Source: Allostella sp. ATCC 35155
GTDB taxonomy: Bacteria; Pseudomonadota; Alphaproteobacteria; ATCC43930; Allostellaceae
DNA length: 64,000 bases
NCBI GenBank assembly: GCA_006738865.1
Contig: AP019701.1
Location: forward strand, 4,460,001 to 4,524,000
Direction of reading: 5' to 3'
Each line of letters starts with the position of its first letter. Within the stretch, counting starts at the first letter, position 1. The translations under genes were made by a program, and so were the position numbers. The notes beneath the pieces were generated by a model. It was not told the origin of the DNA. It worked only from the letters and a program-made list of their open reading frames with translations, and did not search any database. Below, piece by piece: positions 55,808 through 64,000 of this stretch.

Positions 55808-57426
55808 GCACTGCGGCGGCGCCCTGGGAGGCGGCGCTGGCGGCCGCGGCCCGGCTGCACGAGGCCGGGCGCCTGCCGGAGGCGGAGGAGCGGCTGCGCG
55901 CCATCCTGCGCGAACTCTCCCAGCGCGCCCGGGTGCGGCCGGTGCCGGTGCTGCTGCGGCTGGCCGGGGTGCTCGTCGATCGCGGCGAGGCCGAGCGCGC
56001 CTATGCCGTCGCCGACGAAGCCGCCGCCATCGAGCCCGGCAATCCGCTGGCGCTCAATCTGCGCGGCTCGACCCTGGGCCTGCTCGGCCGCGCGGCGGAG
56101 GCCGAGGCGGCGTTCCGCGCCGCGGTGGCGATCGACCCCGCGATGGTCGAGGGCCACTTCAACCTGGGCCGCCTGCTCGCCGGTCAGGGCCGCAATGCCG
56201 AGGCCGCGATCGCCTTCCGCACGGCCCTCGATCTCGCGCCCGACGCCGCGCCCGTCCGGCGCGCCCTCGCCGCGGCGCTGCGCGACGAGGGCCGCTTCGC
56301 GGCGGCGCTGGCGGAGCTCGACCGCGCGATCGGGGTGGAGCCGCCCGGCGCCGACCTCCTCAACGAGCGCGGAATCCTGCTGATGATGAACGGCGAGGCT
56401 GCTGCGGCGCTGGCCACCTTCGACCGCGCCCTGGCATTGCAGCCGGACATGGTCGCGCCGCGCTTCAACCGCTCGCTGGCCCTGCTGCGCCTCGGCGACT
56501 TCGCCCGCGGCTGGGCGGCCTACGAGCACCGTTTCGAAACCGAGATGGTCCGCCCCCTGCCCTTCACGCAACCGCGCTGGCAGGGCGAGCCGATCGCGGG
56601 GCGCACCATCATCCTCTGGGGCGAGCAGGGGCATGGCGACACGCTGCAGTTCGCCCGCTATGCCCCCCTCGTCGCCGCGCGCGGCGCCGCGGTGGTACTC
56701 GTCGCCCAGGCGGGCCTCGTCCGCCTGCTGCAGTCCGTCAAGGGCGTCCGGCGCGTCGTGGCACCCGGACAGCCGGTCGGCCCGCACGACCTGCATGCGC
56801 CGCTGATGAGCCTTCCCGCCCTCTTCGGAACGACCCCCGAGACGATCCCTGCCGCCGTTCCCTATCTTGCTCCGGACGCAGAGGCCCGCCGCCGCTGGGC
56901 GGGGCGGTTCCCGGATGGCGGACGGCTGCGGGTCGGGCTGGTCTGGGCCGGCGACGCGCGCCCGCACCTGCCGATGAGCAACGCGACCGACCGCCGTCGC
57001 AGCATCCGCCTGGAGAACCTGGCTCCGCTCTTCGCGGTCGAGCGCGCCGCGTTCGTGTCGCTGCAGTTCGGCGCCCGCGGCGGCGACCGCGACCGCGTCG
57101 CCTTCGCCCGCGCCATGAGCGACCCCATGCCGGAGGTACGCGACTTCACCGACACGGCCGCGATCGTCGAGCAGCTCGACCTCGTGATCACCGTCGACAC
57201 GGCCGTAGCGCACCTCGCCGGGGCTCTGGGGCGGCCGGTTTGGCTGCTTTCGCGCTTCGACGGCTGCTTCCGCTGGCTGGCCGGCCGCGACGATACCCCG
57301 TGGTATCCGACCATGCGTCTGTTCCGGCAGGAAGCGCCGGGCGAATGGACGCCGGTCGTCCGCCGTGTGGCAGAGGCTCTGGAACAAGCCGTCGCCGGGA
57401 CGAAAACTCCGCCGGTTCTTGCATAA
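55804..57426 (+). CDS. TPR protein with C-terminal GT9/GT41-like glycosyltransferase domain
   Basis: The 540-residue protein has at least five TPR units in residues 1-255 (e.g. LNLRGSTLGLLGRAAEAEAAF and GHFNLGRLLAGQGRNAEAAI). The C-terminal domain shows ILWGEQGHGDTLQFARYAPL, LRVGLVWAGD, and DLVITVDTAVAHLAGALGRPVW, which match the heptosyltransferase-like domain common in such TPR proteins. Probably it glycosylates a protein or surface polymer. It is the last gene before the RTX protease. Confidence 0.88.
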   Translation: MSTAAAPWEAALAAAARLHEAGRLPEAEERLRAILRELSQRARVRPVPVLLRLAGVLVDRGEAERAYAVADEAAAIEPGNPLALNLRGSTLGLLGRAAEAEAAFRAAVAIDPAMVEGHFNLGRLLAGQGRNAEAAIAFRTALDLAPDAAPVRRALAAALRDEGRFAAALAELDRAIGVEPPGADLLNERGILLMMNGEAAAALATFDRALALQPDMVAPRFNRSLALLRLGDFARGWAAYEHRFETEMVRPLPFTQPRWQGEPIAGRTIILWGEQGHGDTLQFARYAPLVAARGAAVVLVAQAGLVRLLQSVKGVRRVVAPGQPVGPHDLHAPLMSLPALFGTTPETIPAAVPYLAPDAEARRRWAGRFPDGGRLRVGLVWAGDARPHLPMSNATDRRRSIRLENLAPLFAVERAAFVSLQFGARGGDRDRVAFARAMSDPMPEVRDFTDTAAIVEQLDLVITVDTAVAHLAGALGRPVWLLSRFDGCFRWLAGRDDTPWYPTMRLFRQEAPGEWTPVVRRVAEALEQAVAGTKTPPVLA

Positions 57427-57532
57427 TTATGGATAGAGCTGGCGAATACATGGGCGGCCAAGACGAGCGGCCATTGCGGTGAGGCCCGGAGAAATCTAAA
57501 AGCAGACGATACTCTCCGGTCGCTGGTGCCCC

Positions 57533-60526
57533 ATGGCCAAGATCGATCTGCTGAAGCGCCCCGGCCTGGCCGATCCCGGCCCTCTGCCCGTGCTGGTTCC
57601 GACCGATCCGCTGGCGGGAAGCCAGTGGCATCTCGACGCGATCGACGTGAAGCGCGCCTGGGACGGCTATGCCGGGCGCGGCATCAAGATCGGCATCGTC
57701 GACGACGGTTTCGAGCGCACGCATCCGGACCTCGTCGGCAATTACCGCACCGACCTCGACTACGACGCCCGCCAGGGCGATTCCGACGCGGCCGCCGCCA
57801 GCGGCGACAATCACGGCACCGCCGTCGCCGGCGTCGCCGCGGCCACGATGAACAATGTCGGCGTCGCCGGCATCGCCTGGGAGGCCGACATCGTCGGCCT
57901 GCGCATCGGCTATGGCAGCAACGGCAACATCGCCCAGATCGCGACCGCCTTCGACCGGCTGACCGGCGTCGACGTGGCGAACAACAGCTGGGGCTATGGC
58001 GGCTATTTCCAGGACAATTTCGCCAGCAGCGCCTTCCAGACCGTGGCGTCCGAACTGCAGGCCGCGGTCACGAGCGGCCGCGGCGGGCTCGGCACCGTCG
58101 TCGTCTTCGCCGCCGGCAACAGCCGGGCGTCGGGCGACAACGTCAACTATCACGACTTCCAGAACAGCCCCTACGTCATCGCCGTCGCCGCCACCGATTC
58201 CAGCGGCGCCATCGCCGGCTTCAGCACGCCGGGAGCCGCCGTCCTGGTGGCCGCCCCCGGCGTCGGCATCGTGACGACCGATCGGCTAGGCGGCGCCGGC
58301 TATGTCAGCGGCGACTATGCCAGCGTCAGCGGCACTTCCTTCGCGGCGCCGGTCGTCAGCGGCGTCGTCGCCCTGATGCTGGAGGCCAATCCACGCCTCG
58401 GCTATCGCGACGTGCAGGAGATCCTGGCCTATTCCGCCCAGCAGCCGGCCGCGGGCGGAACCTGGTTCACCAACGGTGCCGGCGACTGGAACGGCGGCGG
58501 GCTGCGCTTCAACGACGATTACGGCTTCGGTCTGGTCGACGCCCACGCCGCGGTGCGCCTCGCCGAGAGCTGGACCGACCAGTCGACGCAGGGCGATCGC
58601 CTCGTCGTCACGCGCACCTCCGACCCCAGCCCCAACCTCGCCATCCCGGACGGCAGCGGCGCCCTGCAGAATCGGATCACCGTCAGCGGTACGGCGATCG
58701 AGATCGACCGCGTCGAGGTGACGCTCGACATCTCCCACAGCTGGATCGGCGATCTCACCGTCACGCTCGTCTCGCCCGCCGGCACGCAGTCGGTGCTGGT
58801 CGACCGGCCGGGCCTCTCGACCTCCGCCACCTACGGCACGAGCCAGGACGACATCCGCTTCACCGTCGACAGCGTCCAGTTCTGGGGCGAGAGCGCCAAC
58901 GGTACCTGGACGCTGATTGTCGAGGACGCCATCGCGGGAGACCCGGGCACCCTCAACGCCTGGACGCTGGGCCTCATCGGTGACGCCGACACCGGCGACG
59001 ACCGCTTCGTCTATACCGATGCCTATGCGGGCCTCGGCACGGCCGCCGATCGCAGCACGCTCTCCGACGCAGGCGGCATCGACACGTTCGACCTCGCGGC
59101 GATCACGGCGGCCAGCCTGCTCGACCTCAGGGCCGGTGCGACCAGCACCATCGCCGGGCGATCCCTGGCCATCGCCGCCGGCACGGTCATCGAGAATGCC
59201 ATCCTCGGCGACGGCAACGACCGGGTCCTGGGCAACGACGCGGGCAACGATCTCGACGGTTGGCGCGGCGCCGATTCGCTCGACGGCGGCGCCGGTGACG
59301 ACACGCTGTTCGGCGGCGCCGGCAACGACACGCTCCTGGGCGGCCAGGGAACGGACCGCGCGATCTATTCCGGCGCCCGCGCCGACTATTCGGTCGTCTG
59401 GTCGACCCAGTCGGCGAGCTTCACCGTCAGCGACCTGCGCGGCGGGTCGCCGGAGGGCAGCGACCTCCTGTCCGGCATCGAGACCTTCGTCTTCGCCGGC
59501 CAGACAGTCGCCGCGGCGAGCCTGCAAGGCGGCGGAGGGGGATCTGCGGGCCAGACGGGCAGCGCCGGCGCCGACACGCTGAACGGCACGGCCGGCGACG
59601 ACCTGCTGTCGGGCCTTGCCGGGAACGACCGCCTCAACGGGCTGGCCGGTGCCGACACGCTCGACGGCGGTGCCGGCAACGACACCATGGCCGGCGGCCA
59701 GGGCAACGACGTCTACATCGTCGATTCCACCCGCGATTCCCTGTCCGAATCGAGCAACCAGGGGACCGACCTGGTGATGGCGTCGGTCACTTTCACGCTC
59801 GCCAACAACTTCGAGAACCTGACGCTCACCGGCTCTTCGGCGATCAACGCCACCGGCAACGGCGTCGCCAACCTCCTGACCGGCAACGGCGCGGCCAACC
59901 GCCTCGACGGCAAGGGCGGCGCCGACACGATGATCGGTGGCGACGGCGACGATACCTACACGGTCGACAATGCCGGCGACCAGATCGTCGAATTCGACGG
60001 GGAAGGGCTCGACCTCGTCCAGAGCTCGGTTGCCTACACCCTCTCCAACTTCGTCGAAAACCTGACGCTGACCGGCTCGTCGGGGATCGCCGGCACGGGC
60101 AACAGTCGGGCCAACCTCCTCACCGGCAACAACGGCAGCAACACGCTGACCGGTGGCGACGGCAACGACACGCTCGTCGGCGGCAACGGCCGCGACCTCC
60201 TTGTGGGCGGTCCGGGCGCCGACCTCTTCGTCTACCGGACCACCGGCGAAAGCCCGCGCGGCACCAACCGCGACACGATCGCCCAGTTCGACGCCGACGA
60301 CCGCATCGACCTGTCGGCGATCGACGCCGACACCCGCAGCTCCGGCAACCAGGCCTTCACCTTCATCGGCACCGCCGCCTTCAACGGCGGCGCCGGCCAG
60401 CTGCGCTATGTCGTGAGCGGCGGCAACCTCGTCATCCAGGCCGACACCAACCGCGACCGCACGGCCGATCTGGAAATCCAGGTCAACGGCGTCACCAAGG
60501 TCGACGCGCTCGACTTCATCCTGTAG
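57533..60526 (+). CDS. Subtilisin-like serine protease with P domain and RTX repeats
   Basis: Predicted secreted protease of 997 residues. The S8 domain has Asp57 (IGIVDDGFE), His94 (GDNHGTAVAG), oxyanion Asn196 (FAAGNSRA) and Ser269 (SGTSFAAPVVSG). A proprotein-convertase P domain covers about 355-485 (VEVTLDISHSWIGDLTVTL and NGTWTLIVEDAIAGDPG). From about 555 to 930 several blocks of GGxGxDxxx calcium-binding nonapeptides follow, with two near-identical FTLANNFENLTLTGSSAINAT-type units. A signal peptide is absent, so export by type I secretion through the C-terminus is expected; no HlyB/HlyD genes are in the window. Confidence 0.94.
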   Translation: MAKIDLLKRPGLADPGPLPVLVPTDPLAGSQWHLDAIDVKRAWDGYAGRGIKIGIVDDGFERTHPDLVGNYRTDLDYDARQGDSDAAAASGDNHGTAVAGVAAATMNNVGVAGIAWEADIVGLRIGYGSNGNIAQIATAFDRLTGVDVANNSWGYGGYFQDNFASSAFQTVASELQAAVTSGRGGLGTVVVFAAGNSRASGDNVNYHDFQNSPYVIAVAATDSSGAIAGFSTPGAAVLVAAPGVGIVTTDRLGGAGYVSGDYASVSGTSFAAPVVSGVVALMLEANPRLGYRDVQEILAYSAQQPAAGGTWFTNGAGDWNGGGLRFNDDYGFGLVDAHAAVRLAESWTDQSTQGDRLVVTRTSDPSPNLAIPDGSGALQNRITVSGTAIEIDRVEVTLDISHSWIGDLTVTLVSPAGTQSVLVDRPGLSTSATYGTSQDDIRFTVDSVQFWGESANGTWTLIVEDAIAGDPGTLNAWTLGLIGDADTGDDRFVYTDAYAGLGTAADRSTLSDAGGIDTFDLAAITAASLLDLRAGATSTIAGRSLAIAAGTVIENAILGDGNDRVLGNDAGNDLDGWRGADSLDGGAGDDTLFGGAGNDTLLGGQGTDRAIYSGARADYSVVWSTQSASFTVSDLRGGSPEGSDLLSGIETFVFAGQTVAAASLQGGGGGSAGQTGSAGADTLNGTAGDDLLSGLAGNDRLNGLAGADTLDGGAGNDTMAGGQGNDVYIVDSTRDSLSESSNQGTDLVMASVTFTLANNFENLTLTGSSAINATGNGVANLLTGNGAANRLDGKGGADTMIGGDGDDTYTVDNAGDQIVEFDGEGLDLVQSSVAYTLSNFVENLTLTGSSGIAGTGNSRANLLTGNNGSNTLTGGDGNDTLVGGNGRDLLVGGPGADLFVYRTTGESPRGTNRDTIAQFDADDRIDLSAIDADTRSSGNQAFTFIGTAAFNGGAGQLRYVVSGGNLVIQADTNRDRTADLEIQVNGVTKVDALDFIL

Positions 60527-60547
60527 CCGGACGGCGATCCCGGAGGC

Positions 60548-60565
60548 GGCCCGGCTGACCGGGCC
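60548..60565. terminator. Hairpin between convergent protease and GMC genes
   Basis: GGCCCGG-CTGA-CCGGGCC forms a 7-bp stem with a 4-base loop. It lies in the 66-bp gap between the convergent genes and could serve both. It has no T-tract, so it is at best a weak intrinsic terminator. Confidence 0.35.
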
Positions 60566-60592
60566 GGGGAAACCGGCACGAGCGCAGTGGTA

Positions 60593-62200
60593 TCAGGCGG
60601 CCGCTCCGCGGAGGATCATGTCGGCGCCCTTCTCCGCGATCATGATGGCGGTCGCGTTGGTGTTGCCGGAGACGACCGTCGGCATGATCGAGGCGTCGAC
60701 CACGCGCAACCCCTCCATCCCCAGGACCCGCAGGGTCGTGTCGACGACGGCCGTCGGATGCTGCCCCATCATGCAGGTGCTGGTCTGGTGGAAGGTGGTG
60801 CCGGAGGTCGCCCGGACATGGTTCAGCAGATCCTCGTCGCTGACGGCATCCGGGCCCGGCATGAACTCCTCGGTGACGCAGCGGCGCATTGCCGGCGTCG
60901 CGAAGACCCGGCGCGCCGCCTTGAGGCCGGCCACCATTGTCTCGCGGTCGTTCGCCGTCGAGAGGTAGTTCGCCATCATCTTCGGCGGCATGGCCGGGTC
61001 CGGCGACTGGATGCGCAGCCAGCCGCGGCTCTCCGGCCGGCAGGGAATGGTGACGATGGTGCAGCCCGGGAACGCGTGCATCGGCTCGCCCGCCTTGGGG
61101 GAACTGCCGGCGAGGAACTGGTACTGGATGTCGGGCGAGGAGAGTTCCGGGCGGGTCTTGACGAAGAGGCCGATCGGCGCCGCCCCGGTCATCAGCGCGC
61201 CGCGGGAGGCAAAGACATACTCCATCCCCGTCAGCGCCTTGCGCCACCAGGAGCGGGAGATCTCGTTGAAGGTGTTGGCGTTGCGCGCCTTGTAGATCAG
61301 CCGGCCGCCAAGATGGTCCTGCAGGTTCTCGCCGACCCCCGGCAGTTCGTGCACGACGGGGATGCCCAGCGATTGCAGCAGGCCGCCCGGCCCGATTCCG
61401 GACAGTTGCAGGATCTGCGGCGAGTTGATGGTGCCGCCGCACAGCAGCACCTCGCGCCGGGCACGGGCCTGGCGGACGGCGCCGTTCTGCCGGAACACGA
61501 CGCCGACGGCGCGCCGTCCTTCGGTCAGCACGCGCTCGGTCAGCGCATGGGTCTCGACCGTGAGGTTGGAACGGCGCAGGGCCGGGCGCAGATAGCCGAC
61601 GGCGGCACTGCAGCGGCGGCGGCCGCGCACCGTCACCTGCAGCGGGCCGACCCCCTCCTGCGAGGCGCCGTTGAAGTCCGGATTGAAGGGGTAGCCCGCC
61701 TCCTGCGCGCCGGCGACGAAGGCGTCGTGCAGCTCATGCGGGGTCCGGAGATCGGAGACGGCGAGCGGGCCGTCGCCCCCGTGATACTCGTCCCCGCCGC
61801 GCTCCTGGCACTCCGACTTGCGGAAATAGGGCAGCACGTCGTCATAGGACCAGCCGGCATTGCCCAGCTGCCGCCAGAGGTCGAAATCCTCCTTCTGGCC
61901 GCGGATGTAGATGAGGCCGTTGATCGAGCTCGATCCGCCCAGCACCTTGCCGCGCGGCCAGGGGATCCGGCGCCCCATCATCTCGGGCTCCGGCTCGGTC
62001 TCGAACTTCCAGGCGACCTTGGGGTTGTAGATGTTGCGGTAGAAGCCGGCGGGGATGTGGATCCAGGGGTCGGTGTCCCGCCCCCCCGCCTCCAGCAGCA
62101 GGACCGTGGTGCGGCCGTCGGCGGTGAGCCGGTTGGCGAGCACGCAGCCGGCAGAGCCGGCACCGACGATCACGAAGTCGAACTCCTGAGCCGCTTCCAT
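60593..62200 (-). CDS. GMC family oxidoreductase (choline dehydrogenase-like)
   Basis: FAD-dependent alcohol dehydrogenase or oxidase of 535 residues. The ADP-binding motif is FVIVGAGSAGCVLANRL. GMC signatures are PRGKVLGGSSSINGLIYIRG and GGTINSPQILQLSGIGP. The conserved catalytic His lies in TTFHQTSTCMMG with a later Asn in VSGNTNATAIMIAE. The family oxidises choline, aliphatic or sugar alcohols; the substrate is undetermined. No betB or betI is adjacent. Confidence 0.94.
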   Translation of the reverse strand: MEAAQEFDFVIVGAGSAGCVLANRLTADGRTTVLLLEAGGRDTDPWIHIPAGFYRNIYNPKVAWKFETEPEPEMMGRRIPWPRGKVLGGSSSINGLIYIRGQKEDFDLWRQLGNAGWSYDDVLPYFRKSECQERGGDEYHGGDGPLAVSDLRTPHELHDAFVAGAQEAGYPFNPDFNGASQEGVGPLQVTVRGRRRCSAAVGYLRPALRRSNLTVETHALTERVLTEGRRAVGVVFRQNGAVRQARARREVLLCGGTINSPQILQLSGIGPGGLLQSLGIPVVHELPGVGENLQDHLGGRLIYKARNANTFNEISRSWWRKALTGMEYVFASRGALMTGAAPIGLFVKTRPELSSPDIQYQFLAGSSPKAGEPMHAFPGCTIVTIPCRPESRGWLRIQSPDPAMPPKMMANYLSTANDRETMVAGLKAARRVFATPAMRRCVTEEFMPGPDAVSDEDLLNHVRATSGTTFHQTSTCMMGQHPTAVVDTTLRVLGMEGLRVVDASIMPTVVSGNTNATAIMIAEKGADMILRGAAA

Positions 62201-62348
62201 TCCCGATGCTTTCCTTCACGGGCGCCGATTCGCCACTGCGCCTTCCGGCCGAAGTATGCCCCGCGAAGACGGTGCCGGGAACTTCCGGGCGCATCTGCGC
62301 GCTCTATTGGAGGGGATATTCCGAACGCCACGACAGCAGGAGAATGGG

Positions 62349-64000
62349 ATGGCCGCAGCGCCCAGCCAGCGTCCGACCGTCATCGTCACCGGCAGCGGCG
62401 GCTTCCTCGGCAGCGCCATCGCCCGGCGTCTGGCCGCCGGCTATCGCGTCTTCGGGTTCGACCTGTTCCTGCCGAAGCGGCCGCAAGAGGGGGTCGAGCC
62501 GGTGGAGGTCGATCTCACCTCGGACGAAAGCGTGTCAGCGGCGCTGACCAAGGTGCGCGAGACGGCCGGTCCAGAGGTCGCGTCGGTGATCCATCTCGCC
62601 GCCTATTACGATCTCTCGGGCGATCCCGATCCGCGCTACGAGGCGGTGACCGTCCAGGGCAGCCGCCGTCTGATGCGCCACCTGCAAGGGCTGGAGACGC
62701 AGCAGTTCATCTTCGCCAGCACCCTTCTGGTGCATCGCGCGACCGAGCCGGGGCGGCCGATCGACGAATCCTGGCCGATCGACCCCAAGTCGCCCTATCC
62801 GCAGTCGAAGGCCGACACCGAGACGGCCCTGCGGGCCGAGCACGACGCGATCCCGCTGCTCGTGCTGCGGCCGGCCGGCATCTACGACGAGGATTGCCGG
62901 GCCGCGTTCCTCGCCCAGCAGATCGCCAACATCCACGAGCGCAGCCCGCTCGGGCGCTTCTATCCGGGCAAGCTGGAGCATGGGCAGCCCTATCTCCACC
63001 TCGACGATCTGGTCGACGCCGTCGCCCGTGCCGTCGACCGGCGCGACCGCCTGCCCCACGACACGGCGCTGCTGCTGGCCGAGCGGGAGACGCTCGGCTA
63101 TGGCGATCTGCAGCACCGCTTCGGATGCCTGCTGCATGGCGAGGAATGGGCGACCGCCGAACTGCCGAAGGTGCTGGCCAAGGCCGGGCAATGGCTGCAG
63201 GAGGACGTGCTCGACCAGGATCCCTTCGTCCAGCCCTGGATGATCGAGCGCGCCGACGACCATTACGAGGTCGATCCGGCCCGTGCCGAAACCCTGCTCG
63301 GCTGGACCCCGCGACATCGGCTGGCGGACACCATCCCCGAGATGATCCGGCGGTTGAAGGCCGACCCCGCCGGCTGGTACGCGAAGAACAAGCTGGACGC
63401 CGCCGCGATGGCGGCCGCCCGGGTAGAGGATGCGCCGCCGGACCGGATCGGCGAGGAGCGCCGCAAGGCGGTCGCGCGCCGCCGGACCGCCGCCCACCAG
63501 GACAGCCGTTGGGCGCCGTTCCTCGTCGCGATGCTGGGGCTGTGGCTGATCGCCAGCCCCTTCGGTTTCGGACTGTTCGAAGGCGCAACGGGGGGTGGGG
63601 TGCCGCCGGCGGCCGGCGCCCCGCTACCGGACGGCGCATGGCGCGCGGCAATGCTGGGCGCGAGCGACCTCCTCGCCGGCCTGCTGCTGACGGGGCTCGG
63701 AACGCTGGCGCTGTCCGAGCGTCATGGCTGGGCGCGCTGGGCGGTTGCCGCGACCGGCACCTGGCTGCTCTTCGCCCCGCTCGTCTTCTGGACCGGCAGC
63801 GCCGGCGCCTATGCCAACGACACGCTCGTCGGCGCGCTCGCCATCGCGCTCTCGACCGTCTTCTCCAATCCGCCGGGCATCGCCTCCGTCGCACTCGCCG
63901 ACGACAGCGACACGCCGCTCGGCTGGAGCTATTCCCCCTCCAGCTATTCGCAGCGCCTGCCGATCGTCGTGCTCGCCCTCCTCGGCTTCCTCGTCTCGCG
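62349..64000 (+). CDS. NAD-dependent epimerase fused to a membrane domain (3' end beyond window)
   Basis: The first 550 codons are present. The N-terminal extended SDR starts VIVTGSGGFLGSAIARRLAA and has the catalytic YPQSK and LRPAGIYDED. A helical linker follows, then from about residue 392 a membrane region in the SPW-repeat style (APFLVAMLGLWLIASPFGFG and further helices). The last visible residues, PLGWSYSPSSYSQRLPIVVL, resemble the N-terminus of a vitamin-K-epoxide-reductase-like domain (from memory, to be checked). AGGAG at 62338-62342 precedes the ATG. It is divergent from the GMC gene. Confidence 0.85.
   Translation, partial: MAAAPSQRPTVIVTGSGGFLGSAIARRLAAGYRVFGFDLFLPKRPQEGVEPVEVDLTSDESVSAALTKVRETAGPEVASVIHLAAYYDLSGDPDPRYEAVTVQGSRRLMRHLQGLETQQFIFASTLLVHRATEPGRPIDESWPIDPKSPYPQSKADTETALRAEHDAIPLLVLRPAGIYDEDCRAAFLAQQIANIHERSPLGRFYPGKLEHGQPYLHLDDLVDAVARAVDRRDRLPHDTALLLAERETLGYGDLQHRFGCLLHGEEWATAELPKVLAKAGQWLQEDVLDQDPFVQPWMIERADDHYEVDPARAETLLGWTPRHRLADTIPEMIRRLKADPAGWYAKNKLDAAAMAAARVEDAPPDRIGEERRKAVARRRTAAHQDSRWAPFLVAMLGLWLIASPFGFGLFEGATGGGVPPAAGAPLPDGAWRAAMLGASDLLAGLLLTGLGTLALSERHGWARWAVAATGTWLLFAPLVFWTGSAGAYANDTLVGALAIALSTVFSNPPGIASVALADDSDTPLGWSYSPSSYSQRLPIVVLALLGFLVS

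Noticed and set aside
59200-60200. Tandem DNA repeats that might be a CRISPR or satellite array
   Set aside because: The periodicity of 27 bases reflects GGxGxDxxx calcium-binding nonapeptide codons inside the protease gene.

Overview
The window is very GC-rich and densely coded, with many 4-base start/stop overlaps (ATGA, GTGA), frequent GTG starts and long antisense open frames that are only codon-bias shadows. The order rplU-rpmA-obgE-proB-proA-nadD-rsfS-rlmH, then gpmI-envC-ctpA-rppH, the heterotetrameric sarcosine oxidase operon and the periplasmic binding proteins point to an alphaproteobacterium, most likely Rhodospirillales-like. This is inferred from gene content and base composition, not from a phylogeny. 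I found no rRNA, tRNA or CRISPR array, and no gene-free stretch longer than 300 bases.

Layout. 1-3.8 kb: a transglutaminase/DUF2126 protein cut by the left edge, divergent from a sulfotransferase. 3.8-15.9 kb: a catabolic region around a TetR regulator. It holds a family-5 binding protein and an M19 dipeptidase-like protein (minus), a CocE/NonD hydrolase (plus), the TetR gene (minus), and sarcosine oxidase soxB-soxD-soxA-soxG followed by an acyltransferase-fold protein and a family-2 glycosyltransferase (plus). Two near-identical 12-bp palindromes lie in the two divergent promoter regions and suggest one regulon. 15.9-21.6 kb: core genes with a clear promoter before rplU and an intrinsic terminator after rpmA. 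21.7-29.2 kb: accessory genes (enolase-superfamily enzyme, Xre/RES toxin-antitoxin pair, spermidine/putrescine-type ABC transporter, class-III aminotransferase) set between rlmH and gpmI. 29.2-34.9 kb: gpmI, an EnvC-like activator, ctpA, rppH, a minimal zincin and a small GNAT protein.

34.9-38 kb: a frameshifted sulfotransferase whose stop codon abuts a small non-coding inverted-repeat element, then queD and a TauD-type dioxygenase. 38-47.1 kb: a minus-strand surface-polysaccharide operon with a sugar nucleotidyltransferase, a LegB-like 4,6-dehydratase, a UDP-GlcNAc 2-epimerase, an RmlD-like reductase, a three-repeat protein of unknown function, a large two-domain glycosyltransferase and an FnlA/CapE-like dehydratase. 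The dehydratase, reductase and epimerase match the enzyme set for UDP-N-acetyl-L-fucosamine or UDP-N-acetyl-L-quinovosamine. 47.2-49.8 kb: a hybrid sensor kinase upstream of that operon. 50-57.4 kb: a plus-strand run of SDR, MFS transporter, FAD oxidoreductase, glycosyltransferase, serine hydrolase and TPR/glycosyltransferase-like protein. 57.5-60.5 kb: a subtilisin-like protease with a P domain and RTX repeats, probably exported by type I secretion. 60.6-64 kb: a GMC oxidoreductase, and a fused epimerase-membrane protein cut by the right edge.

The items most worth following up are the TetR/sarcosine-oxidase regulon with its altered dipeptidase, the rsfS gene that appears to start at ATA, the triple-repeat polysaccharide protein, the mobile element at the broken sulfotransferase, and the epimerase/membrane/VKOR-like fusion.
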